From the NCBI RefSeq assembly GCF_040712315.1, contig NC_134013.1, forward strand, positions 60,921,001-60,985,000: 64,000 bases of DNA, written 5' to 3'. The stretch comes from Castanea sativa. Its lineage: Eukaryota; Streptophyta; Magnoliopsida; Fagales; Fagaceae. Positions 24,438-36,244 of this stretch are shown here, in pieces. The notes beneath the pieces were generated by a model. The model was not told the DNA's origin, ran no database searches, and worked only from the letters and a program-made list of their open reading frames with translations. A program made the position numbers and the translations under genes. The first letter of the stretch is position 1. Every line of letters starts with the position of its first letter.

Positions 24438-24470
<33 letters not shown>
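24438..24470. repeat. (GT)n(AT)n microsatellite upstream of the KUP4-like gene
   Basis: About 13 GT units followed by ATATAT, 26 bases upstream of the start codon and therefore probably in the 5' leader or core promoter. Pyrimidine-rich sequence follows up to about 24640. Confidence 0.93.
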
Positions 24471-24471
<1 letters not shown>

Positions 24472-24639
24472 GGGAGGAGGGAGTCTCTAATGAGTTTGCT
24501 ATGTGCTTGAATTTATGTCAAGCTGAGAAAACAGTTTGAAGTTTCCGAAATCCTCTCTCCCATCAAATCTAATCCTTTCAATTAACTTATAGCAGCATAT
24601 CCCGCTCTCTCTGTTTTTCTCTCTCTGTTCAAGTCTCAA

Positions 24640-25584
24640 CTTGGTACTACCAAAAAAACTAGTTAACAAGAAGTTAACAACAGCTCTACCTTATAAAAAT
24701 TCTAAAAATAATTTAAAACCTTGTTGTATAAATAAATAAAAATTATAAAAAAGTCTATCAATCTTATCCATGTCACGCGTAAGAGACGCGCGTGTTTGTA
24801 TCATTTTTCTCACGTGCTTCTCGTCTTTCTTTTTTACTTGTATATATGGCGTAACTACTTTTTTTTTTTTTTTTTACCATTCTATTTTACTCCCAATATT
24901 TCTAAAGACCCTGTTGATTCAGTGATAATGAATGTGGATGTGGTGAATCTTTTTTTTTTTTTTTCTTTTTTAAACGGAGTTGTGATTAAAATTTGTATCT
25001 TTCAAATTTTTATATCCATTAAAAGAATGTTTTTATAGTATTTGCATCGTTGTGTAAAAATTTGTGTCTATTTTAGCATAAGAATTTATTTTTTATAGTT
25101 TACATATTCACTTTTCAAAATACCTCATGTCAGATTATCTATTTTACATTACATTTCATTAATTTTTTTAATTATTTCTTTTTCTTCACACCCAACAAAA
25201 GTATTCACTATCTTTCTTCATCGTCAAGATACATAAACAAAGAATAGAAAAACTAAATGCAAAATAAATAATGTTAGTGTAAGTTTACATAGTTACTGCA
25301 GCAACCATATATTTTTACACAACTTTGCATGGTCTGATATGGGTGAATTTTAGGTCCGATTGGTTACAATGTGATACTTTTTTTATTGTACAAGCACTTA
25401 TGAGAGTTCTATTAGAGTTGTAAACAAGCCTAGACTAATCAAATATTAAAAGTTTAGTCTTGTTCTTTTAATTTTATTTTGAACATGAACTAAGCTCGAG
25501 CTCATCACTATACAAGATTACATGTTTAAACTTGGTTCATTTTGTTATTAAAAAAAACTCAAGTTTGTTCATAAATTACTTGCA
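24640..25584. other. Intergenic with a degenerate relative of the 12.1-kb TIR element
   Basis: Around 25270-25350 the order GTTACTGCAGCAACC, TTTTTACACAACTTTGCATG, TGATATGGGTG parallels the right part of the element at 12108-13140. No intact termini are seen. The remainder is AT-rich with poly-T runs near 24859-24877 and 24950-24963. Confidence 0.35.
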
Positions 25585-25770
25585 CTCTATTTGTTTTGAA
25601 GTAAAATATTTTTCCGTAAAGTGTTTTTTCATTTTTCAGGTGTTTGTTTGCATATGAATCTGATGAAACTTGTAAAATATTTTCCGTTGACTGTAAAATT
25701 CTTCGTAAAAAGTTGTAAACATCTTACCTTTAAAAACTTGGTAAAACATTTTACAAAACCACATGGTAGT
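25585..25770. mobile_element. Truncated PIF-like TIR element (family of 42797-43773)
   Basis: The start, CTCTATTTGTTTTGAAG then TAAAATATTTTTCC, matches the termini of the element at 42797-43773. Internal TAAAATATTTTCCG and TAAAACATTTTAC blocks continue the similarity. No matching right end is seen, so the copy is truncated. Confidence 0.45.
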
Positions 25771-25865
25771 CCTCCCCCAATCTAATGGCTAGGTGGTGCA
25801 AGAGGTCTGACAATTGGAACAATAGTCCGATCACCGAACTTCAGGCACTGACAACTCCAATGGTT

Positions 25866-26371
25866 GAGGGCCTGTTTAGTTGGAGATTTTTAGTATCATT
25901 GTTTAAAATGATGTGAAAACTGTGGTTTAAAAAGTAATGTAAAAACACGTGTTTATAGTATTCATAAAGCAAAAAATGCATTTGATGCCATGTTTCAAAT
26001 AACATGTTTCACGTGTGAAAAAATATAATTGTGTGTTTGGTTACTTTGGTACGTGTGTGTGCTTTTTTTTTTAAAAGCCAAGTGCAGTATAATTATTTAT
26101 TTATTTATTTAAGGAGAGAGAAGTCAGTTTATGTGTTGTCTAATCAAGTAGGCTCCATGGTTTTCAATATATTTGCAAAAGTGTCATTGAGTAATTTTTG
26201 AAAACTAAAAACTAGTAAGAAAAGTTCTCTAAATTTAGTGTTTAAACACCCTAAACTAAGCAACGTAACTCAAACACTCCAATACCTTTACCATATGCGT
26301 TGTTTTGTTAGGCTCACAGTTTTTAATGTTTAAACACTGAAAACTGTTGTTTAGATAACCTAACCAAACCG
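25866..26371. mobile_element. Possible Tourist/hAT-like inverted-repeat element
   Basis: The left end starts GGGCCTGTTTAGTTGG. The right end reverse-complements to GCCGGTTTGGTTAGG. Weak inverted similarity continues inward, including TTGTTTAAAATGATG against GTGTTTAAACATTAA. Boundaries and class are uncertain. From 26372 to 26982 nothing else is supported. Confidence 0.38.
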
Positions 26372-26987
26372 GCTTGAGCTGCTAGTTTTGGTGATTTGTA
26401 CTTGAAAAAATTTACACTTTACACTAAACACCTTAAAATATTTTACTTAAAAACAAAAGGGGACTTAACTTTTTTTTTTTTCATATATAGCAAAATTAAC
26501 AATGACTAAAATATTTTGACTTCATTTTCAGCTTATTCACTTACAACCCTACATGTTCTCAAAAGGACAAAGTGGAGTCGTCTTGGTGTACAAGGCAATC
26601 ACAACCTTTGCTATTTGGCTATTGCTACCAAGCTCCACCAGACAATGGGAAATAAATTTAGCATCAACCTGACCTCCCATTGGTCATTTTGGTGAACTAT
26701 TTTTTTTCTTCAAGCCCTATCATAATTACCCATAAAATTATATTAACTACATTATCAATAACGCACAATATACAGTAGCCCGCCATGGCCACTGATGCTT
26801 TTGGTTTCAATGCACCTCCTTTCCAACGTTCAATTATTTCACCATTGACTGAATACAAACATACATAGTTCTTTGACATTACACATAACTTCCACTTCCA
26901 CTTCCACTTCCTTTTAGAGCATTTAGAATGAAAAATGTCGTCAGATCTTATTTTATCATCTCAAAAAGCTATTTTATCAATTATATC

Positions 26988-27722
26988 TATAAGTGCACAA
27001 TTGCACCTGGACCCAAAGACAACTACGGGCTCAGGCCCAATGAGCCTTAAACAATGAAATTTGTAGAGTGTGGGCTTGAAACCTAGGTTTGAAGTACTGA
27101 GAACTTGATAACAGGCTAAAAGTTACAAACACTTGTAAATAATAAACGATAATTGCAAATAGACCTCCTCGGACGTAAGCCGAGGACTATTTCTGTATTA
27201 TTTCTCTTTCTTTCTTAAAGGTTACAAATCTTCCTCCCCCTCCTAGTTACAGACTGATCCTCTTTAAATACTTCCTTTTCTGACACTTTATCCACGTGTT
27301 GCTCAAACCTCCTCCCCCTAGATATTTCTTTTCTTAGTGCCTTTGAATAGTGACCAGAAGTTTCAGTTCTACTGTTTAGGAGTCACTTCCCCATTAATGC
27401 GGCCAGGAAGGTAGGTGCAGAGTCTTTAATGTGGAGGTGGCAACCTTTGCTCTTGGTATTTTTTAACACTGGTGTACCTCGAAGGTTCAGGGTTTTCCCC
27501 TTTTAACCAACAGTCTTTCCGGAACTCCACCTTGACCTTCGTAAGGAATCTCCGAGTTCTCTTAAATCTGTCCGAGGAGAAACTCACCTTCGGCCGTATC
27601 CTCGAACCCTCGGCGTATGGGCCAATTCGCAGTATTAATAAATCCTTAACTTAAGAGCAGATCGGCTCTCCTCATTAGAGCCCAAAGGCCCAAATGTCTA
27701 CTTGGGTTCTTTACCCCCTACA
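26988..27722 (-). repeat. 3' LTR (735 bp)
   Basis: Direct repeat of 37572-38306. The outer terminus reads TATAAG here against TGTAAG in the other copy, and the inner terminus is CCCTACA. This is the 3' LTR because gag-pol runs on the minus strand. The first 420 bases have one visible mismatch to the 5' LTR, and the last 315 have about sixteen. Confidence 0.95.
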
Positions 27723-27739
27723 ATAACCCCTCAAAACTC
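27723..27739 (-). promoter_or_regulatory. Polypurine tract
   Basis: On the minus strand GAGTTTTGAGGGGTTAT lies directly before the 3' LTR, the place where plus-strand DNA synthesis is primed in LTR elements. GAGGGG is the purine core. Confidence 0.55.
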
Positions 27740-27803
27740 TATTTTTCAGCATCCGAGGAGAAAAATAGGGTTTTGACCCAACGAGAACTTACCCCACACG
27801 TTC

Positions 27804-27811
27804 TATAAATA
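27804..27811 (+). promoter_or_regulatory. TATA box of the antisense gene unit
   Basis: TATAAATA on the plus strand, enclosed by a 7-bp inverted repeat (CCACACG at 27794-27800, CGTGTGG at 27818-27824). It lies about 425 bases upstream of the first long antisense reading frame and outside the LTR. A plausible 5' intron (GTAAGT at 28125, AG at 28203-28204) lies between. Confidence 0.5.
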
Positions 27812-28228
27812 ACTGCGCGTGTGGAGATCGTTTCGCGTTCCAGAGGATGCCACTTGGCGGTTTTATTTTTCAAAAACACGCGCATTTATTACCGTAAGTT
27901 ACACCTTGTCCCCCACGTTCAACGGTGAGATGTGCATCTAACGGCCCTTATTACTCCGTGAAAATTTGGGCGGGACAAATGTAATTTCGAGACCGCTTTC
28001 CGCACGTTGTGACGCTTTGGGAACCTGCGCCTTCATTTATTTCTTCAGAGGCTAATTCCATCAAAACATCAGTAATCACCTTTTCACTGCAGAAACCCAT
28101 GGAAAATCGAACAACTTCAAATTTGTAAGTTCCTATTCTCTTTCCTCAACCCATTCTCCTCGAATCCTGTTCTCAGCTCCCCTTCTAACCGTTCTCCCTC
28201 TTAGAACTTAGTCTTTCGTTCCTTTCTA

Positions 28229-30735
28229 ATGGGAAAATTTAAGTGTCTAGTTGATACCGCCGCTGGGATGGAAGGTTTTAGAGCTAAGTATCACATTCCC
28301 AGCGACGTAGGTTTAAAATACTGCCCGACGGAAGCTGTGGCCGGTTCTAGGAAAACCGGAGAGGTCATCATCCCAATGGTCGCCTTCATAGAAGGTGGGA
28401 TGACCCTCCCAATGAAACCTGTAACCAGGGAGTACCTCCACAACCACCGATTGTGCCCCGATCAGTGCGCTTCCAACGTTTTTAGGGTCTTAGGAAGCGT
28501 CGATGCTCTAAACGAGCAGATGGGTCTGAACCTCACTTGGCTGATGTCGTCTTTATGTACGAATGCCACAAACTCACTAGAGTAGGTTATTACATCAAAT
28601 CCCGCTCTAGCGTAGTTAGGCTAATCTCCTGTTTGCCCAAGTCCAATAAAGGCATGAAGGATGACTACCTCATCGTCTCTGGCAACTGGCACGACGGCCC
28701 CCACTGCCCAGTTGAGTGGGGAGATCCAAGTGCGACACCTTAGGATTTAACTTCCCACCCCATAACTCCCTCTATCATCTAGGAATGTGCATTTGCATTT
28801 ACTTGAGCGTCTAACTTTAATCTATTACATATTCTACGAATCTGACCATGTTTGTTTATTTGGATGTCTTTCTTTGCAGATAAGCAAAATGTGCGCCCAC
28901 GCTTAAGCCACTGCAACGTTGCAGATTTGAATCGAGTGCTACGCTCCGAGGTGTTCGTCAGCGAAGACTTACAACTTAGGGCGGCCCATTTGATACTAGG
29001 GTACGACCCTATCTCCTCGGACTTCCAGGAGATCGAGAACGCAATAATTGCGGGTGACCGAAGGCGTAGGAGGATTCACGTAGCCCGACCCCACTTCTTA
29101 GCTGACCACGACATTCCTGACGCCCCTCACACCGTTCTGTACCATCGTCCTATTGCGGCAATTCCCCTCGCCACGCATTCTCAGGCAACAGTTATCCCAG
29201 AGGAGCAGGTGTCTTCGTCGAACACGTTGGATGAGGAGATAGATAGGTTCCAACTCGAGGACGCCCCACGACCTCGCGGAAGCCCGTTCATTGTTCTTTT
29301 CGACGAGGAAGAAGAAGCAGCCGAGGCCTCTGGGATCGCGGGTCTAGTGATAGCACATCCAGAAGACAGCTCCATTGAAGAAGAGATGGACGAGCTGAAG
29401 AACCTTATGACCGCGAGAGGCGCACTAGTGGCAAAGAAGGGAACGAGGGGGTCCCAAGTTCCCCCGGCTTTACCACCACCTCCTCCTCCTCCAGCCGACC
29501 CCAAGCCTCCAGCCGAAGATCCCAAGAAGAAAAGGAAGGCGGAGGCCAATGGGGCTGGTGGTGAAAAGCAAAAGAAAATGAAACAGCCCCGCACCGCCCA
29601 AGAAGAAATTGGACAAGGGCAAGGGCGCGCCCGCTCGCCTGAAAGCGGGAGATCGAGACGTGGCCGAGGTGCGTCGAGCACTAGCTACCCGGTCTCCCGA
29701 CTTGAGACCGGACGGCGCACCAATTCCCCCGCCACTCCGATGGCGTCCAACAAGGCCACGCCCACCACTTAGCTGAGGTGTTGGAGCGTCCTCTTCTGCT
29801 GCCCAAGGACATGGAAACCTTGGAGAAGATGGGTCAGCCACAGCTGTTCCTCTCATTAAAAAGGGGTTTAGCTCTGGTAAGTTCCATCTTACACTTGTAC
29901 TCTATTTTCATTTGTAGACACTTTACCATTTTTAACCTCCTGACATTTTTTGCAGTCCATCAAAGAAGTTTTCACGGCCGAGAAGTTCGTGGAGGACTAT
30001 CGGAAGCGAGTTGGGATGGAGCAAGGGCTAAGGCAGGAGACAGAAAGGTCCCTAGGCCAGGCCTTAGCAGAAAATGGGAAGATCACATCGCAGCTGGCCG
30101 ACCTGAAAAGAGAGAGGGATGGTGCCGAGGCCAGCTTAAAGACGATGGAGACCCAAGTGGAGGGGCAGCGTAAGCTTCTTCGCCAAAAGGACGACGAGCT
30201 CTCTCTAGCCCAACGGGCACGCTCTGACTTGGAGAAGGAGCTTACACGAATGAAGGAGGAGGCTCGCACCCACAAACAAGCACTGGAGGCCGCGAAGAAG
30301 GCCAGCTATTAGGAGGGGGTGACTAGAACGCAAGAACAGCTGACAGAGGCTTTTGCAGCCTTGTGCCGAGAGTACAGTCAGCAAGTCTGGGGAGAGGCCT
30401 TGAATGCAGCATGGGTTCCTCAAGCTTCCGAGCTGAGGAAGCCCGAGAACATTTGGCTTCCCCTAGACATACAGGAAATTGAAGACCCTCCTGTTGGTGC
30501 CTCTCCTGCCCTTCCTCCGGTGGTGCAAGAACTTGTTCCTGATCCTACAGAACCTGAAGGTTCCCATAAAGAGAAGGACGAGTGTGGTGGTGGCGAGAAG
30601 GAGCAGATTCAAAACGTGGAGCCCCTCATTCCTTCAACAGACAAAGGGAAGCAAGTCTTGTCTACCTTTGAGCTGGAACTGAAGAGCACTGAGGCTGGCA
30701 GCAGCTCCCTCCAAGACCCTCCTCCCATAGCTTAG
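28229..30735 (+). pseudogene. Antisense retroelement gene cluster (Transposase_28-like), broken
   Basis: Four reading frames follow one another on the strand opposite gag-pol: 28229-28585, 28537-28743, 28852-29772 and 29950-30735. The first two are one conserved domain (KFKCLVDTAAGMEGFRAKY ... CHKLTRVGYYIKSRS) split by a one-base loss near 28540. The third is preceded by a TTTGCAG acceptor-like site and ends in Pro-, Lys- and Arg-rich low-complexity sequence. The fourth is coiled-coil-like (Glu/Lys/Arg/Gln-rich, about 29956-30310) and is interrupted by TAG at 30310-30312 before an acidic tail. The order resembles proteins annotated in plants as 'putative gypsy type transposon' (PF04195-like), from memory. 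The function is unknown; a nucleic-acid-binding or element-regulatory role is only a guess. Confidence 0.62.
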
Positions 30736-31189
30736 GGCCTAGTATAGGAACTTTCTGTACTCCCCCCTCTTTTTTTTGATGTATAAAATCAATGAAGAAC
30801 AGTTCTATTCAACTTTCATTCATATTGTATTTGTTTTACTTTATTCTTTTTGTGCTTGTCATAAAAATTCTCACTAATAAATAGTTAAAGGGAGAACAGG
30901 ATAAATAAGTCTAACTCCACCAATCAAACAACTATAACTTCAAAACAGCCGTATAACTTAGTTTGAATGTTAAACAATGCCTTAGTTAGAAAACTCATAT
31001 GATGGTTAAACCTTTGTAATCTGAGGTATTGCTTTTAGTAGGATGTAAGGTCCAAGGACCATTCCTTACAAAAATTTACTTAACACTTAAAGATATAGAG
31101 CTTAAGTTCCAAATTAACGACTGGTAAGATACTGACTTCCACAAAACATGTAATAAGAACAAAAACAGTGACAAGATATTAAGGATAAC

Positions 31190-32150
31190 AACTTCAAATG
31201 TTAATTTCCCCAAAGTAGAAGGTCCGAGGACCCGACATAACTAAGGTTCTGTTTAACAAATGACAAGACATCAATTTCCACAAGGTTTGTGGTCCGAGGA
31301 CTATACTTAACCAAGTTTCTGTTTGACTCTTAAGAATAGTAACTTCAAATGTTAATTTCTCCAAAGTAGAAGGTCCGAGGACCCGACATAACTAAGGTTC
31401 TGTTTAACAAATGACAAGACATCAATTTCCACAAGGTTTGTGGTCCGAGGACCATACTTAACCAAGTTTCTGTTTGACTCTTATGGCCTGTTTGGAAGTT
31501 TAGAGAGAGAGGAGAGTAGAGGAGAGGAGAGTAGTGGGGAGGAGAGTAGAGTGAAATAATTACCCTCCACCTTGTTTGGATGTTTTTAAAATTAGTAAGA
31601 GGGAAGGGAGTAATTAGCCCTTCCCCTTGTTTGGATGTTTTTAAAATTGAGATGGAGAGGAGAGGAAATGATTAAATAGACAAATTTACCCATATTTGAA
31701 AATAAATTGCAATATTGGTCTATGATTAATTGGTTTGTAATTTTGTTAATTTAAAAATGATAAATTGGAGAATTCATTTGGTCAATAATTTATCTACTCT
31801 ACTCTCCCTCCAAATCTCTCCAATTTTGGGGAATTAAAAATGAAGGGTTAGAGGTAGTTGAAACCCCCCCAAACTCCTCTAAATCTCTCCCCCTCCTCCC
31901 TTAAAAAACTTCCAAACAAGGGATTTAAATTACTCTCCCTCCCTCTACTCTACTCTCCCTCCTTTTTTAAACATCCAAACAGGCCATTAAGAATAGTAAC
32001 TTCAAATGTTAATTTCCCCAAAGTAGAAGGTCCGAGGACTCGACATAACTAAGGTTCTGTTTAACAAATGACAAGATATCAATTTCCACAAGGTTTGTGG
32101 TCCGAGGACCATACTTAACCAAGTTTCTATTTAACTCTTAAGAACAGTAA
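31190..32150 (-). repeat. 151-bp tandem repeat array, three units
   Basis: The block beginning AACTTCAAATGTTAATTT recurs at 31190, 31341 and 31998. The first two are 151 bases apart. The third is also 151 bases on once the 503-bp MITE and its 3-bp duplication (31484-31989) are removed. Each unit carries GTCCGAGGAC-type motifs also present in the LTRs. It lies between the end of pol and the antisense cluster. Confidence 0.9.
31484..31986. mobile_element. Tourist-like (PIF/Harbinger) MITE nested in the retroelement
   Basis: The termini are TGGCCTGTTTGGAAGTTTA and the reverse complement TGGCCTGTTTGGATGTTTA (18 of 19). TTA flanks both sides (31481-31483 and 31987-31989). The interior is purine-rich on the left and pyrimidine-rich on the right, so it can fold back. 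It inserted between the second and third 151-bp units. Confidence 0.85.
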
Positions 32151-32241
32151 CTGCAACCCCCAGAGGTATCTATAACTTTGAAATGTTAACTAAGAAAAGC
32201 ACATTTTATTAATAATAATACCTTCTAAGGTTATTTACATT

Positions 32242-35200
32242 TCATGGGCGTGATACAATTCTTTCATCTAGGTCAGCTAGCCGATATGACCCTATGCCTG
32301 CTACTGAAACAATGCGATAGGGGCCTTCCCAGTTTGGTCCTAGCTTACCCCAAGCTGGGTTCTTAGAAGTGCCCACAACTTTCCTTAGTACGAGATCCCC
32401 AGGCGCGAGTGGTCTTAGCTTCACGTGGGCATCATATCCCCGTTTAAGCTTCTGTTGATAATAAGTCATTTGGACCATAGCTGCCTCGCGTCGTTCCTCA
32501 AGTAAATCAAGACCTTTCTCCAGGAGTCCATCGTTATTCTCCGGGCTAAAAGAACTCGTCTTCAGGGTGGGAAAACCAGATTCCAGAGGTATAACCGCCT
32601 CGGCTCCATAAGTTATTGAGAATGGCATTTCTCCCGTGGACCTGCGCGGTGTAGTTCGATACGTCCACAGAACATGTGGGAGTTCTTCCACCCACCTGCC
32701 TTTCGCATCGTCCAACCTTTTCTTGAGCCCACTAACTATGACCTTGTTGACGGCCTCGACTTGCCCATTTCCCTGAAGATAAGCTGGGGTGGAGTATCTA
32801 TTTATAATGCCTATATCACCACAATACTTCTTAAAAGCCTTGCTGTCAAATTGAACGTCATTATCTAAGACAAGTGTGCGTGGTATACTGAATCTAGTGA
32901 CGATATTTTTCCAGACAAATTTTTTAGAATCAACGTCTCTGATATTCGCTAAGGGCTCGGCCTCAACCCATTTAGTGAAATAGTCTGTCCCCACGAGAAG
33001 CCATCTTTTGTTTCCTGCAGCCCTCAGAAATGGCCCCACTATGTCCAATCCCCACTGTGCAAAAGGCCAAGGACTGGAGAGAGGGTTGAGAGCCCCTCCA
33101 GGTTGATGAATATTAGGGGCAAACCTCTGGCATTGATCACATTTTCGAGCATAATCTTGAGCCTCCCTTTGCATATTGGGCCACCAATAACCTTGAGTTA
33201 GAGCTCTGTGGGCTAAGGATCTTCCCCCGGTGTGGCTCTCACAAATCCCTTCATGTAGTTCTTCCAAAAGCGCTTCCGTTGATTCCGGGTGTACACATAA
33301 CAAGTACGGTCCCGAGAAGGATCGTTTATATAGTTTCTGATCCTCGAACAACCAGAAACGTGGCGCCTTTCGACGTACCTTATCTGCTTCAGTCTTGTCC
33401 TCAGGAAGGATGTCGTTCTTAAGAAAAGACACGACCAAGTCCATCCAACTAGGTCCAGGCCTTATTAGATGGATGCGAGCCGCATTGACAGCGGTAAGAG
33501 TTGGCTCTAGCAAATCCTCCACAAGGATAATCCTGGGCAAACCCTGAGCCGAAAACATTGCTAACGTAGCCAAAGAATCGGCATGGGTGTTTCCACTCCT
33601 AGAAATGTGAGCTAAGACGAAGGAGTCAAATTCAGCTTGCTGACGTTTGACCTGGGCCAAATATTCTTGCATTCTTGGGTCCCTAGCCTCCATGGTCCCC
33701 GTGACTTGGCCGACCACCAACTGAGAGTCTGAGAACACATGGATTTCCTTTCCACCCATCCTATGTACCATCTTCATGCCCACCAAGACTGCTTCGTACT
33801 CGGCCTCATTGTTAGTGGCCGAGAACGCCAATCTCAAAGATTTTTCGAAGACAATTCCCTTAGGGGACATCAGGACAAGTCCAACACCAGACCCTCTCTG
33901 ATTAGCTGCCCCATCCACATAGACTTTCCAAGTCGGAGGTACTGCGGCTGTGATCACGCCAACTGATTTTCCATCCAGGTGTGCTTCTTTCAAAGTTTCT
34001 TCTAGCAATGGTTCGGTAAACTCTGCCACCAAGTCAGCAAGGACCTGGCCCTTCACGGAGTTGCGAGGCCTATACTTAACGTCAAAGGCTTCCAAAATGG
34101 TTCCCCACTTTGCCACCTTGCCGGAGTAATCGGCGCTACGTAACACCGCCTTAAGAGGCAATTGGGTCAGAACCACCACAGTGTGAGACTGGAAATAATG
34201 AAGAAGCTTACGCGTGGCATGAACTATGGCTAGAAGTGCTTTCTCCAAGAGCAGATAGCGCACCTCGGCCTCATTCAAAGACTTACTAACGTAGTAGACC
34301 GGCCTTTGCACCCCGCTTTCATCCCTTATAAGGACCAGGCTGACCGCGTGGATGGTCACTGCCAGATAAGCAAACAAGACCTCGTCCGCCTCGGGGCGAG
34401 ACAAAATGGGTGGCCGAGAAAGATATTGCTTAAGCTGTTGGAAAGCTAGCACGCAGTCCTCGGTCCATTAAAACCCCTTCCATTTATTCAACAATTGGAA
34501 GAAAGGACGGCATCGGTCAGCTGAACGAGAGATAAACCTATTCAAAGCGGCAATCATTCCGGTCAACTTCTGTATTTCTTTTGGGTTCCGAGGTGGCTGC
34601 AAATCCTGAATAGCCTTGACCTGCGCTGGGTTTACCTCTATGCCTCTATGAGTAATCATATATCCCAAGAACTTTCCAGATCCCACGCCAAAAGAGCACT
34701 TTGAGGCGTTAAGGCGCAACTTGTACTTTCTTAGCACCTGGAAGGTGTCGGCCAGATCTTTGACGTGTGAAGGTATTGTTTTACTCTTCACCACCATATC
34801 ATCCACATATACCTCAATGGTATTCCCTAGTTGCTGTTCAAACATTCTGGTCATCATTCTTTGGTAGGTAGCTCCAGCATTCTTCAACCCAAACGACATG
34901 ACCTTATAGTGGTAGTTCCCTGTTGGAGTAATGAAAGCAGTCTTCTCTTGATCCTCCAATGCTAATGGAATCTGATGGTAACCCTGGAAGGCATCCAAAA
35001 AACTCATACGAGGATGTCCGACAGTGACATCCACCAGTTGATCAATACGAGGCATTAGGAACGAATCCTTGGGGCAGGCCTTGTTCAAATCAGTGAAGTC
35101 CACACATACTCTCCACATTCCATTCTTCTTTTTAACCACAACCGTATGCGCCAACCACTCGGGGTAGAAAACTTCTTTAATAGCCCCTGCCCTCTTGAGT

Positions 35201-36234
35201 TTGAGCACCTCTTCCTTCACAGCCTCGGAATGTTCTTTGGAAGAACGCCGAGGTGGCTGCCTTCTCAGAACAATGGCAGGGTTGACGTTTAAATGATGAC
35301 AAATGAAGCTCGGATCTACGCCTGGAGCCTCATAAGGATCCCACGCAAAAACATCATTATTGCCTTTCAGAAATTCCAACAACTCCATCTTCTCCTGGTG
35401 CGGCAAACGTATGCCGACTTGGAAGAACCTTTCTGGGTCATCCGCTATCAAAAACTTCTCTAACTCCTCACAAACAGCCTCCTCTTCTGTCACTGCTCCA
35501 GGTGCATCCGGAGCTGTTAATTGCTATGAGTCCTTGATGAGCAAAACCGATGATTCAGCCTCTGTCTGATGAAGCACTGCGGCCGATATGCATTGCCTGG
35601 CCACCGATTGGCTGTCGAGGATCTCTTCAACATATTCCCCCGAGGGGAACTTAACCTTAACATGCAGGGTAGAGGAGACAACTCCCAGAGCGTGCAACCA
35701 TGGCCTGGCGAGGATGGCTATATATGGGGAGTACGCGGCGACCACAATGAAATCCACCTCAATCGTCTCTGAGCCGGATTGAACGGGCAAACGAATTTGT
35801 CCCTTCGGCACAACGGCCCTTCCTTCAAAGCTTATGAGTGGCGAGTCATAAGGAGTAAGATCTTCCAGCTTCAACCTTAGCCTCTTAAATAAATCAGGGT
35901 ACATGATATCTGCACCGCTGTCCTGATCAATCATCACCCTCCTCACATCGTAACTCCCTATCCTGAGAGTGACCACAAGAGCATCGTCATGGGGTTGAAT
36001 GGTACCAACCTTATCCTCTTCTGAAAATCCCAAGACGGGTAAAGTCACCTTCAACCTCTTCGGCCTGCAGCCTGCCTCCTCGGCCTGAGAATGGGAAACC
36101 GCCATCACCCTAGTGGGACTCGAGCCGGTCCCCAGTGCGGCGAAGATAACATTAATTGTTCCCAATGCCGGCCGAGATGGATTATTCTTCGGACCTTCGA
36201 GCAGTATCGAGCCCTGTCCACTAGGTTGACACAA
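32242..36234 (-). pseudogene. Retroelement pol: protease, RT, RNase H, second RNase H, integrase
   Basis: One frame interrupted by two stops. 36234-35524 holds the aspartic protease (MIDQDSGADIMYPDLF) and ends at TAG. 35493-34468 holds reverse transcriptase with YVDD intact at 34798-34809 and ends at TAA 34468-34470. 34452-32242 (736 residues) continues. It has a first RNase H at about 15-125. A second RNase H follows at about 175-300, with its acidic residues D180, E218, D242 and D292 present. Integrase then has H407, H415, C438 and C441 as zinc ligands and D470, D530, E566 as the catalytic triad. The integrase motif reads DND where DNG is usual. All parts are in register, so only the two stops break it. 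It is the replication enzyme set of a Tat-like Ty3/Gypsy element and is no longer translatable as one polyprotein. Confidence 0.93.
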
Positions 36235-36244
36235 GTGCGCTTCG

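Noticed and set aside
26697..26879. 60-codon minus-strand frame between repeats
   Set aside because: No signal, domain or neighbouring exon. The length is expected by chance in AT-rich DNA.
29181..29856. Minus-strand open frames opposite the retroelement antisense cluster
   Set aside because: Their Pro/Gly/Ser-rich sequence is the complement of the Pro/Lys-rich linker. The plus-strand frame has recognisable family sequence.
31190..32150. CRISPR-like array
   Set aside because: The units are contiguous 151-bp tandem repeats without unique spacers, in a plant retroelement.
34468..34470. Programmed stop read-through between RT and RNase H
   Set aside because: The TAA lies inside the conserved RT/RNase H connection, and another stop and gag frameshifts exist elsewhere, so decay is the simpler reading.
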